A stretch of DNA of 64,000 nucleotides from Buttiauxella agrestis ATCC 33320 (GTDB taxonomy: Bacteria > Pseudomonadota > Gammaproteobacteria > Enterobacterales > Enterobacteriaceae). The stretch is from NCBI GenBank assembly GCA_024169445.1, contig JALKFA010000001.1, positions 1,674,001 to 1,738,000 on the forward strand, read 5' to 3'. Positions 9,859 through 18,222 of this stretch are shown here, one piece after another. The position numbers were made by a program, and so were the translations under genes. The notes under the pieces were generated by a model. It did not search any database. It was not told the DNA's origin and saw nothing but the letters and a program-made list of their open reading frames with translations. Position 1 is the stretch's first letter, and each line of letters starts with the position of its first letter.

Positions 9859-12447
9859 ATGAAAATTGTTCATCTGGTACAACATACCCATTGGGATCGC
9901 GAGTGGTATTTCACTGAGAACGATTCAAAAGCGGTACTTTATTATTTTATGGACGATCTTTTTCAGCGTCTGGAAGAAGATAAAACCTTAGGGCCATTTG
10001 TTCTCGATGGGCAAACGGTGGTTATAGAAGATTACTTGAGTGTTGCGCCTCATCAGGAAACCCGGTTACGACAGTTAATAGAGCAGGGGCGTATTGTGAT
10101 TGGCCCGTGGTATACACAGAGCGATTTTCTGGTGGTTGGTGCGGAATCAATAACCCGAAACTTATTGCTCGGCCACGCCGACTGCCAGTGTTTCGGTGGC
10201 ACAATGCCAATCGGTTATGTGCCTGATTCTTTTGGGCAAAGTGCACAACTGCCGATGTTTTTGCAGCAATTTGCGATCGACTACGCCGTTATCTGGCGCG
10301 GCTGGAGCGAACACAATGTCGCGCATAGCGAATTTATCTGGCAGGCCGCCGATGGCAGCAAAGTCACCACCGCCGTGTTGCCGTGGGGCTATGGTTGCGC
10401 CAAATGGCTGCCTGACAATCCCCAAACGGCCCAAAAAACGCTGGAACCGATACTGGAAAAACAGACGCGTTTCTCCCTCACCGACCACGTTTTGCTGCCC
10501 AACGGTAACGACCAGTCGCCGTTTGAATATCGTGTTCCGGCAATGCTCGAGCAGCTTAACCCACTGCAGGATGACTACCACTTTGTGCGCAGTAGTTTCA
10601 GCCAGTTTTTCCAGGCGCTGGAAAGCACCAACGTGACTCTGCCGGTTTATCAGGGCGAGCTTCTCAGCCCGAAATATATGCGTATTCATCGCGGTATTTT
10701 CTCGACCCGCATCGACATCAAGCAACTTAACGCCCGCCTGGAACGGACACTGAGCCAGCATCTGGAGCCGTTGCTGGCAGTCAACTGGCGCCTGGGCCTG
10801 CCGTATCCGCAACATGCCGTCGATAATATCTGGCGTGAAGCGATGAAATCCCACGCCCACGACAGCATCGGTGGCTGCAATTCAGATCGGGTTAACGCGA
10901 TGGTCAAAAATCGCCTTGAATCGGGTCTGGAAATGGCGAACCAGTTGATTGACCTGAATATGAAGATGCTGGCTGAAGGGATTACAGCGCAGCAAGATGG
11001 CAAGAAAATCATCATCTTCAATGCGCACCCGCAAATGAGTGCCGGGCTGCTCGAGCTGACAATATTCACACCGGAACAAGATTTCCGCGTGGTCGACAGC
11101 GAAGGCAAAGAGTGTCGCTGGCAGATTGTCGAAGAAGGCCGCCAGGATATGTCGATTATCGTTCAGGAGTTATCAAACAGCACCGAAACCACCTGGTATC
11201 GCAAATGTTGTTTGTTGCTGGAGGTCGCCAATATTCCTGCCTGTGGCTATCAAACGTTGTATCTGCAAGAGGGTATTAACGCAGGCTTTGAGCAGCAGGC
11301 TAAATCGATAAACAAACTGGAAAACGCCTGGCTGCGGCTGGAAGTGGACGAGCTAGGCATTTTGACGTTAACCGACAAGCACAGTCAGCAGAGCTATCAC
11401 AATATTCTGCAACTGGTTGATGGCGGCGATGCAGGCGATAACTACAACTATTCGCCGCCGTTTGATGACTGGCTAATCAACAGTAATGGCTTCCTGACGT
11501 CAATCAGCGGCACACAAGGGGCGCTGCAAAGTGCGCTGACGCTAAGCTGGAAAATAGCGGTGCCGCAGGATCTGGCGGCTCGCCGTGAACAGCGTGCGGA
11601 TGCCGCACTCGATATCACCATGACTATCACGCTTGCCGACAGCAACGCCTGGCTGGATGTGGCAATTAGCGTCAATAACACGGTGCGCGACCACCGATTG
11701 CAAGTGCTACTGCCGACTGCGGCTCAAAGTCATATTCATTTTGCCGATCAGCCGTTTGGCTTGATTGAACGCCAAAACTTGCCGTCGGAAATGGCGGTCT
11801 GGCAGGACGAGCAATGGACCGAAGCGCCGGTGGCGCTCTACCCGATGCAAAGCCAGGTGATGATGTATGACGCGCAGCGGGGATTGTGCGCTGTGACCGA
11901 AGGGTTGCGTGAATATCAAATTCCGCAAAACAGACAAGATGTTATCGCGGTGACTTTGCTGCGCAGCGTCGGTTGGCTCGGGCAGGCCAATATGCCTTAC
12001 CGTCCAGGGCGGGCGTCCGGTATGGTTTTGCCTTCGCCTGATTCGCAAATACAGGGCATGCACCACTTCAAACTCAGTGTACTGGCGATGAATCACGGTG
12101 CGGATAACGCATTCTGGCGCAACGTTGAACGCGCGCGCGGCAACCTTCATGCGTGGCTGGCTACTGGCTGGTCGCGTTTTCGCACTAATCCTCATGGTCG
12201 CACTTTCCCGCCTCATTTCAGTGTCTTAAGTTGGGATACCGAACTGCATTTCAGCGTGCTGAAAAAAGCTCAGCATCGCGATGCGCTGGTGGTGCGTGGC
12301 TGGAACCCCTCAGCTCAACCGCTGCAGCGTGGCGTGCCTGAAACCCACGGTGAAATCATGCCAGCAACGCTTGCGGAAACCGCACTGGAAGCTCAGCCAG
12401 ACACGGTGCCAACGTGCGCGCCGGCGACTTTTGTCATCACATTTTAG
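9859..12447 (+). CDS. GH38 alpha-mannosidase (MngB-like), copy A
   Basis: 862 residues, close to the 877 of E. coli MngB (mannosylglycerate hydrolase). Family GH38 signatures are intact: HTHWDREW with zinc ligands H11 and D13, the nucleophile region GYVPDSFGQS with D123, and SHAHDSIGGCN with zinc ligand H334. The C-terminal half is the beta-rich domain of the family. There is no signal peptide, so it acts in the cytoplasm, probably on a phosphorylated alpha-mannoside delivered by the adjacent PTS, as MngB does after MngA. The ribosome binding site is GAGG. It sits 12 bp before the HPr-EI-EIIA gene. The substrate is inferred only from family and context. Confidence 0.9.
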   Translation: MKIVHLVQHTHWDREWYFTENDSKAVLYYFMDDLFQRLEEDKTLGPFVLDGQTVVIEDYLSVAPHQETRLRQLIEQGRIVIGPWYTQSDFLVVGAESITRNLLLGHADCQCFGGTMPIGYVPDSFGQSAQLPMFLQQFAIDYAVIWRGWSEHNVAHSEFIWQAADGSKVTTAVLPWGYGCAKWLPDNPQTAQKTLEPILEKQTRFSLTDHVLLPNGNDQSPFEYRVPAMLEQLNPLQDDYHFVRSSFSQFFQALESTNVTLPVYQGELLSPKYMRIHRGIFSTRIDIKQLNARLERTLSQHLEPLLAVNWRLGLPYPQHAVDNIWREAMKSHAHDSIGGCNSDRVNAMVKNRLESGLEMANQLIDLNMKMLAEGITAQQDGKKIIIFNAHPQMSAGLLELTIFTPEQDFRVVDSEGKECRWQIVEEGRQDMSIIVQELSNSTETTWYRKCCLLLEVANIPACGYQTLYLQEGINAGFEQQAKSINKLENAWLRLEVDELGILTLTDKHSQQSYHNILQLVDGGDAGDNYNYSPPFDDWLINSNGFLTSISGTQGALQSALTLSWKIAVPQDLAARREQRADAALDITMTITLADSNAWLDVAISVNNTVRDHRLQVLLPTAAQSHIHFADQPFGLIERQNLPSEMAVWQDEQWTEAPVALYPMQSQVMMYDAQRGLCAVTEGLREYQIPQNRQDVIAVTLLRSVGWLGQANMPYRPGRASGMVLPSPDSQIQGMHHFKLSVLAMNHGADNAFWRNVERARGNLHAWLATGWSRFRTNPHGRTFPPHFSVLSWDTELHFSVLKKAQHRDALVVRGWNPSAQPLQRGVPETHGEIMPATLAETALEAQPDTVPTCAPATFVITF

Positions 12448-12459
12448 GGCGGGAAACAC

Positions 12460-14940
12460 ATGTTAACCCTCAACTTTATTTGTACTTTGCCTAACGGCAT
12501 CCATGCTCGCCCGGCAAGCGAAATAGAACAGCGCACACAACCTTTTTCGGCGTCGATTACGCTTATCAACCTCAGCAAAAAGACCCAGGCCGATGCGAAA
12601 AGCGTACTGGGCATGATTGGTGCCGATATTACTAACGGTGACTCGTGCCAGTTTCTGATTGAAGGTGGCGATCAACAGGCAGCCTTTGAGGTGTTGCAGG
12701 CTTTTATGCGTGGTGAGTTTGCCGATTGCGACGAGCCGCTGGCGTACTCACTGGACACCCACTCACAGCCGTTGCCGGTATTTATAGAACATGCGGGCGC
12801 GGACTATGTGCGTGGTAACGGAGTGAGTAAGGGAATCGGACGCGGTGTGCCGGTGCATATTAATTGCGTCGATCTCCATGAATTGTCGCGCCATGAACCT
12901 GCCGCTGACCTCGTACATCAGCATCAGCAACTGTGTGATGCCTGGGTTTTAACGAAGAATATGTTAGCCGAGTCGGATAGCGGTGCTGCGCAGGTGTTAG
13001 CCGCACAGCTTAAATTGCTGAGCGATCCAGCATTTAAATCCTGCTTGCTGTCACATACCTCGGCGCGCAATGCGTTGCAGGCCATCGCATTGACGGTGCA
13101 AACACTGAGCGAGTCTTTGCTGAAAAGCAGCAGCCAATATTTGCGTGAAAGGGTGATCGACATTCGCGATCTTTGCCAGAGCATTGCCGCAAATGTGCTG
13201 GGGCGGCCACTTGAAATTCAACTGACGCTCACCGAAGACAGCATCGTGATATGTAGCGGCGTACTGACGCCAGGGCAGTTCCTGCGGCTACGCAACCCAC
13301 ATCTGCAAGGCATAGTGATGGGTGATGGCGGTGAAACGTCCCACACTGTGATTCTGGCGCGGTCATTTGGTGTGCCGTTGTTGTGCGGAGTGACGCAATC
13401 TGAGGCACTCGTGCGTAGCGCCAGCATGATGATTCTCGACAGCCGCCACGGTGTGCTGGTGGCCAATCCCAATGCCGCAATGGAAAGCTGGTATCGGCTG
13501 GAAACCGAAAAGCAGCAGGCGATTACGGCACGCAGTGCATCGCTGTGCGGGCAACAAGTTACGACGGTGGATGGCACATCGGTGAGCGTGCTGGCGAATA
13601 TTGCCCTGGCTGTTGAAGCGCAGGAGGTGTTTAGCAAAGGCGCGGATGGCGTTGGCCTGTTCCGCACCGAAATGCTCTTCTGTGAACGCAGTCTGCCACC
13701 TGATGAAGAAGAACAATATCAGGCGTATAGCGAAGTGTTGCGTGCGGCGAAAGGCAAAAAAATCACCATTCGTACACTGGATATCGGCGGCGATAAACCT
13801 TGTGATTTTCTCGATTTACCCAAAGAAGAGAACCCATTCCTCGGCTATCGCGCAGTGCGCATGTATCCGCAATTTCATGAAATATTCACCACACAAGCGC
13901 GAGCTTTACTCAGATCGAGCGCGGTTGGCCCGCTAAATATTATGGTACCGATGGTGGCCACGCTTCAGGAAATTCAGTGGTTACACAGCCAGTTCCAGCA
14001 CGTCGCGCACACCTTGCAGCAAGAAGATATCTCCGTCGGTGAATGGCATCTCGGTATTATGGTTGAGGTGCCATCTACGCTTTATTTACTGGAAAAAGCC
14101 GCGAAATACCTCGATTTTGTCTCTATTGGTAGCAATGACCTTACACAGTACTTCCTGGCGTGCGATCGCGGTAATCCACAGGTGCGTCACCTTTACGATT
14201 ATCGCAACCCGACGTTTTTGGCACTTATGCGTGATATTACGCAACGTGCGCAGGCCGCCGGGCTGGCGATTAGCTTGTGTGGCGAAATGGCCGCAGATAA
14301 GCAAATGTTGCCGCTGCTGATTGGAATGGGATTAACGCAGTTAAGCATGGCGGTGGGAGCTATCACGCCGTGTAAGGAAGCGCTAACTTCACTGGATATT
14401 GCGCAATGCCAACAACTCCTTGAAACAGCGATTGCCAGTGAGAGCGGCGAACAAGTGCTGGAACTTGTTGAGCAATTCATGCGAGCACAGTCGCAAAAAA
14501 CGGTGCTGGCGGCGGAGTTGGTGTTGCTGGATAAAAGTGTGTCCAGCAAAGAAGAAGCCATCAAATTACTGACTGATAACCTTGAAGTGCAGCAGCGTGT
14601 CGTTTCCGGAGCACTAGTGGAAAGGGCTATCTGGGATCGCGAAGCCGTGTTTTCTACCGCACTCGGATTTTCAGTGGCGATTCCACATTGCAAATCAGCG
14701 CATGTATTGCACAGCAGTATTTCGCTTTTGCGGTTAAATGCGCCATTGAATTGGGGCGAAGATGTTGATGTGAATCTGGTCATTATGCTGACAGTGAGCG
14801 AACAGGAACAAGATAATCACATGAAGATTTTCTCGCGCCTGGCTCGCAAATTGATGCACAGCGAATTCCGCGAACCGCTTCACACGTTGTCGAATGCTGC
14901 CGCGATCACCGAACTTTTAGCTATTGAACTGGCACTTTAA
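12460..14940 (+). CDS. PTS multiphosphoryl transfer protein (HPr–EI–EIIA-Fru fusion)
   Basis: 826 residues, the length of the E. coli FrwA/FryA type. The HPr domain (1–88) has H15 in NGIHARPAS. The EI domain (about 115–690) has the phospho-histidine H295 in GGETSHT, GVGLFRTEMLF, and SLCGEMAAD with the proton-donor Cys C608. The EIIA-fructose domain (about 693–826) has H743 in SVAIPHCKS. One polypeptide therefore carries phosphate from PEP to the free EIIB at 8294 without needing PtsH, PtsI or Crr. It lies 12 bp after the GH38 gene, in the same transcription unit. Confidence 0.93.
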   Translation: MLTLNFICTLPNGIHARPASEIEQRTQPFSASITLINLSKKTQADAKSVLGMIGADITNGDSCQFLIEGGDQQAAFEVLQAFMRGEFADCDEPLAYSLDTHSQPLPVFIEHAGADYVRGNGVSKGIGRGVPVHINCVDLHELSRHEPAADLVHQHQQLCDAWVLTKNMLAESDSGAAQVLAAQLKLLSDPAFKSCLLSHTSARNALQAIALTVQTLSESLLKSSSQYLRERVIDIRDLCQSIAANVLGRPLEIQLTLTEDSIVICSGVLTPGQFLRLRNPHLQGIVMGDGGETSHTVILARSFGVPLLCGVTQSEALVRSASMMILDSRHGVLVANPNAAMESWYRLETEKQQAITARSASLCGQQVTTVDGTSVSVLANIALAVEAQEVFSKGADGVGLFRTEMLFCERSLPPDEEEQYQAYSEVLRAAKGKKITIRTLDIGGDKPCDFLDLPKEENPFLGYRAVRMYPQFHEIFTTQARALLRSSAVGPLNIMVPMVATLQEIQWLHSQFQHVAHTLQQEDISVGEWHLGIMVEVPSTLYLLEKAAKYLDFVSIGSNDLTQYFLACDRGNPQVRHLYDYRNPTFLALMRDITQRAQAAGLAISLCGEMAADKQMLPLLIGMGLTQLSMAVGAITPCKEALTSLDIAQCQQLLETAIASESGEQVLELVEQFMRAQSQKTVLAAELVLLDKSVSSKEEAIKLLTDNLEVQQRVVSGALVERAIWDREAVFSTALGFSVAIPHCKSAHVLHSSISLLRLNAPLNWGEDVDVNLVIMLTVSEQEQDNHMKIFSRLARKLMHSEFREPLHTLSNAAAITELLAIELAL

Positions 14941-15336
14941 CGGACTATAGCGAAATGAGCCTGTCCCATTAGACTATTTGTTTTATGAATGTATTTTGAA
15001 GTGTAATAAGATTATTTATCTCTGTTTTTTGTAGAGTAGATAACATAAGGAAATAATAAATCTTGCTAGGGTGGTTACTGTAATTATCCTGGCTTTATTA
15101 ATTGAGTGGTTTTATTTTCTGGATGTAACAGGAAATAATGGATATTGTTTGTTTCTAAATCTAAATGAGAGCAAAGATAACTTCACTATGACAGGGTTAA
15201 TTAATCTGTGACTCCTGTCTTTTTTCTTTTTAACACAATGCATTATTTATATCCGTCATGATTCAACTGATTGGGTGCAGTCAGTACAGGTGCCGCAGCG
15301 AATCTGTCTGATATATATGAATAAGAGGGATCTTCA
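14941..15336. other. 396-bp AT-rich gap between modules A and B
   Basis: No credible gene. At 15190–15219 GACAGG and CCTGTC flank an 18-nt loop and run into TTTTTTCTTTT, a plausible weak terminator for module A. The AT-rich stretch 14980–15180 and the region just upstream of 15337 probably hold the module B promoter, but no convincing CRP site or -35/-10 pair was found. Confidence 0.5.
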
Positions 15337-16962
15337 ATGAAGCAGCAGATGCAAATGGTCGGGCAGGCTATGTTAGTCCCTATTTCTATTATCACGATTG
15401 GTTCTATGTTAATGGGTTTTGGTAGCGCTTTTACAAATAAAGAGGTGATAGCAGCGCTACATCTGTCCTCCTTTATTTATGAGGGGTCTTTGCCATTTAT
15501 TGGTTTCACAATTATGAAAGCGATGGGCGATGTGGTTTTCACTAATTTACCACTTTTTTTTGCCTGTGGTGTCTCTTTTGGTTTGGCCAAAAAAGAGAAA
15601 GGCTGGGCCGCGTTTTCCGGTGTGGTTGGGTTTATGGCGATGCACTATGTCATAAGCACCATCCTCGGTTTAAACGGTTTATCCCCACAGACGACCAGTG
15701 CGAGTTATTTTCAACAAGTAGGTTTTGAGCAGGTGAGTGCAGTCCAAAAGGCTTCGATATATACCAACGAGCTTGGCATGTTTACCTATCGAATGAGTAT
15801 TTTTGGTGGCCTGCTTATCGGGTTAGTCACCTCTTATTTGCATAACCGTCTTTATAACGTGAAGCTGCCCATCGTGCTGTCTTTTTTTGCCGGAACACGC
15901 ACCGTGCCTATTGTGGCGCTGTTAACCGGTTCAATGTTGGGCATTGTTTTTTACTTTATCTGGCCTCCGATAGGCGGTGTGCTTGCCCAGTTCAGCAAAT
16001 TGATCTGGAATTCCGGGTTGTTCGGGACATTCCTTTGGGCGGTGGTCGATAAATCGTTACTGCCAATTGGTTTACATCATCTGGTCACCACGCCGATTCG
16101 CTTAACTGAATTGGGCGGGTCAATGGAGATCTGCGGCAAGTTGGTTAGCGGGACCACGAATATTTATATGGCTCAACTCGCTTGCGAGGAAACAACTGAA
16201 CTATTAGTGAGAGGTTTTCAGTCTGGTCGTTCCGTGATTCATTTTGGTGCTTTACCCGGCGCAGGTTTAGCTATCTATCAGTGTGCTAAATATAAACATA
16301 AAAAAGCGGTGGCGGGTTTACTGATTCCGGTATTAACGGCCATGGTTCTTTTTGGCGTAACGGAACCGATTGAATATACCTTTTTATTTGTCGCACCGTG
16401 GTTGTTTTACCTGGTGCATGTGCCATTAACTGGACTTGCCTTTGTGCTGACTGAGATGGCAGGTGTTTCCATTTATGGTGGAAGTATTAAAGATATTTTA
16501 CCGGTGCTGCTACAGCCTTCAAAACTTAATTGTTGGGGCTATCTCTGGCTGATGCCCCTGTTCTTTTGTATTTATTACGTGCTATTCAGGTTTCTTATTT
16601 TGAAATTTAATGTCATGACACCAGGTCGTGAGCCTGACGATGAAGAAAATACAGCAGAAGAAATAAAATTGTATACCAAGGCCGACTATAAAAATAAGCA
16701 ACAAAGTACGCCGGGCGACATGCTAGCCCATCAAATCATTGAAGCCTTTGGCGGTGCGGAAAATATTGTTGCTTTTGATAACTGTATTTCTCGCTTACGG
16801 GTCGAAGTCAAAGATCCCGAAAAAGTGGCCGCTGATAATTACTGGAAGAAAAAATTACAGGCAAAAGGCGTCGTCCGCGTGGGTGATAAGGGCTACCAGA
16901 TTATTTATGGCGCTGAGGTGGTAATGATTGCTGGCGATTGTAAAGAATTATTGGATTGTTAA
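15337..16962 (+). CDS. PTS glucose-family EIICB transporter
   Basis: 541 residues. Residues 1–420 form a multi-helix EIIC of the glucose/maltose/glucosamine superfamily, with SLLPIGLHHL and the hallmark GVTEPIEYTFLF. A charged linker (about 430–460) leads to an EIIB domain whose phosphorylation Cys is C483 in FDNCISRLRV. It has no EIIA, so it must use a separate EIIA-Glc such as Crr; the Fru-type EIIA in the neighbouring fusion is not the matching class. MalX is the nearest E. coli type. The ribosome binding site GAGGG sits 8 nt before the ATG. First gene of module B; the sugar is unknown. Confidence 0.88.
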   Translation: MKQQMQMVGQAMLVPISIITIGSMLMGFGSAFTNKEVIAALHLSSFIYEGSLPFIGFTIMKAMGDVVFTNLPLFFACGVSFGLAKKEKGWAAFSGVVGFMAMHYVISTILGLNGLSPQTTSASYFQQVGFEQVSAVQKASIYTNELGMFTYRMSIFGGLLIGLVTSYLHNRLYNVKLPIVLSFFAGTRTVPIVALLTGSMLGIVFYFIWPPIGGVLAQFSKLIWNSGLFGTFLWAVVDKSLLPIGLHHLVTTPIRLTELGGSMEICGKLVSGTTNIYMAQLACEETTELLVRGFQSGRSVIHFGALPGAGLAIYQCAKYKHKKAVAGLLIPVLTAMVLFGVTEPIEYTFLFVAPWLFYLVHVPLTGLAFVLTEMAGVSIYGGSIKDILPVLLQPSKLNCWGYLWLMPLFFCIYYVLFRFLILKFNVMTPGREPDDEENTAEEIKLYTKADYKNKQQSTPGDMLAHQIIEAFGGAENIVAFDNCISRLRVEVKDPEKVAADNYWKKKLQAKGVVRVGDKGYQIIYGAEVVMIAGDCKELLDC

Positions 16963-16974
16963 GGGAAAAATATC

Positions 16975-18210
16975 ATGACGATTCAGAAACCCACCGACAC
17001 AGAATATATCGAACTCTTGCCGTTACATCTGACCGTATATCCAAAAGATCAGCAGCAGATCCAGCAAATTTCCTTTTGTGTGCCGGAAGGAATCGAACGA
17101 CTGGAAGTTCGCTATCGCTATAGCCCCGGGAACACAGTTGATCTGGGAATGATGGCGAATGGAACGGTGCATGGCTGGAGTGGGGGGGCAAGAGATGCAG
17201 TGCGACTTAGCGAATGCTATGCAACACCGGGTTATCAGCGAAGTGCCATTGCGCCAGGAAACTGGCACATCCTGCTTGGCCTGCATCACGTAACCAATAC
17301 CTGCGATATTCATGTTGATATCACTTTTCACAAGAAACACTGGCGCTGGTTTAAAGGCGATACACACATTCATTCCCTGCACAGCGACGGGAAATTGAGT
17401 GTCGGGGAACTGGTTGAGCGAGCGCAGGCGCATGGCTATCACTACCTGTTTTTTACCGATCACAATACGTGCTCTCAAAACCGAGAAATTAGCGCCATCA
17501 ACAGTGAGCTTTGCCTGATACCGGGAATGGAACTGACGACCACTCGCGGGCATGTCAACCTGGTAGGTTGCGATCGCCCGGTTCAGAATTTCATCCCCTG
17601 CGACAGTGAATCCGCTGTCTTTGCGCGCATCCACGAAGCGCGTCAAAACGGTGCGCGCATTGGTATCAATCATCCTTTTTGCCAGCATTGCCCGTGGCTG
17701 AGTGAAATCAAAGAGTTTGACTGGCTGGAAATTTGGAACGGTGAATGGGATGGCTGTACGCAAAATGAACAGGCTTTTCAGTTCTGGTATCAACAGCTTT
17801 GTGACGGGAAATTTTGTGTTGCGGTAGCCGGAAGTGATTTCCACCGTGAAAAAGGTCTGGCGCTTGCACATACCTGGGTGCGGGCCGAATGTTGCGAACG
17901 TGAAGCCATTCTCAGTGCATTACAGGCTGGTCGAGCATGGTTTCAGTGTGATGACACGGTGCTCGAAGAGTTTAGTGTCAGCGGGGCAGGGATTGGCGAG
18001 TCCACTTCCGGGCGGCAACTGGTGGTGAAACTTCAGACCGAGCCTGCGAACGAAATTCTACTGTATAGCAGCAGGGGCATCACAACGCTGGAAAGTGACA
18101 ACGGAAATCTCTGCTGGTACGGGGATTGTGCAGCGGAAGGTTTTGTTTTCCTGCGTATTAATCGCGAGGGTCATGCTCGTGTAATTACCAACCCTGTCTG
18201 GCTTAGATAA
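16975..18210 (+). CDS. PHP-domain metal-dependent hydrolase (CehA/McbA-like)
   Basis: 411 residues. An N-terminal beta-rich part (1–120) precedes a PHP phosphoesterase-type domain: GDTHIHSLHSDG gives the metal ligands H131, H133, H136 and D138, FTDHNT gives D162/H163, and GINHPF and VAGSDFH supply further ligands. Such domains hydrolyse phosphate esters, carbamates or related bonds. No signal peptide is seen, so it is cytoplasmic. Its start is 12 bp after the EIICB gene and its end 12 bp before GH38 copy B. It is presumably part of the same catabolic route, perhaps removing a phosphate or other substituent from the imported sugar; the reaction is not evident. Confidence 0.8.
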   Translation: MTIQKPTDTEYIELLPLHLTVYPKDQQQIQQISFCVPEGIERLEVRYRYSPGNTVDLGMMANGTVHGWSGGARDAVRLSECYATPGYQRSAIAPGNWHILLGLHHVTNTCDIHVDITFHKKHWRWFKGDTHIHSLHSDGKLSVGELVERAQAHGYHYLFFTDHNTCSQNREISAINSELCLIPGMELTTTRGHVNLVGCDRPVQNFIPCDSESAVFARIHEARQNGARIGINHPFCQHCPWLSEIKEFDWLEIWNGEWDGCTQNEQAFQFWYQQLCDGKFCVAVAGSDFHREKGLALAHTWVRAECCEREAILSALQAGRAWFQCDDTVLEEFSVSGAGIGESTSGRQLVVKLQTEPANEILLYSSRGITTLESDNGNLCWYGDCAAEGFVFLRINREGHARVITNPVWLR

Positions 18211-18222
18211 AAGGAATATCCA

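Noticed and set aside
10162-10860. 232-codon minus-strand ORF inside the first mannosidase gene
   Set aside because: Antisense to an intact GH38 gene whose catalytic motifs are all in the plus-strand frame; no ribosome binding site or recognisable domain.
15190-15219. A transcription terminator after module A called with confidence
   Set aside because: The stem is only 6 bp with an 18-nt loop, so it is mentioned only as a weak candidate within the gap description.
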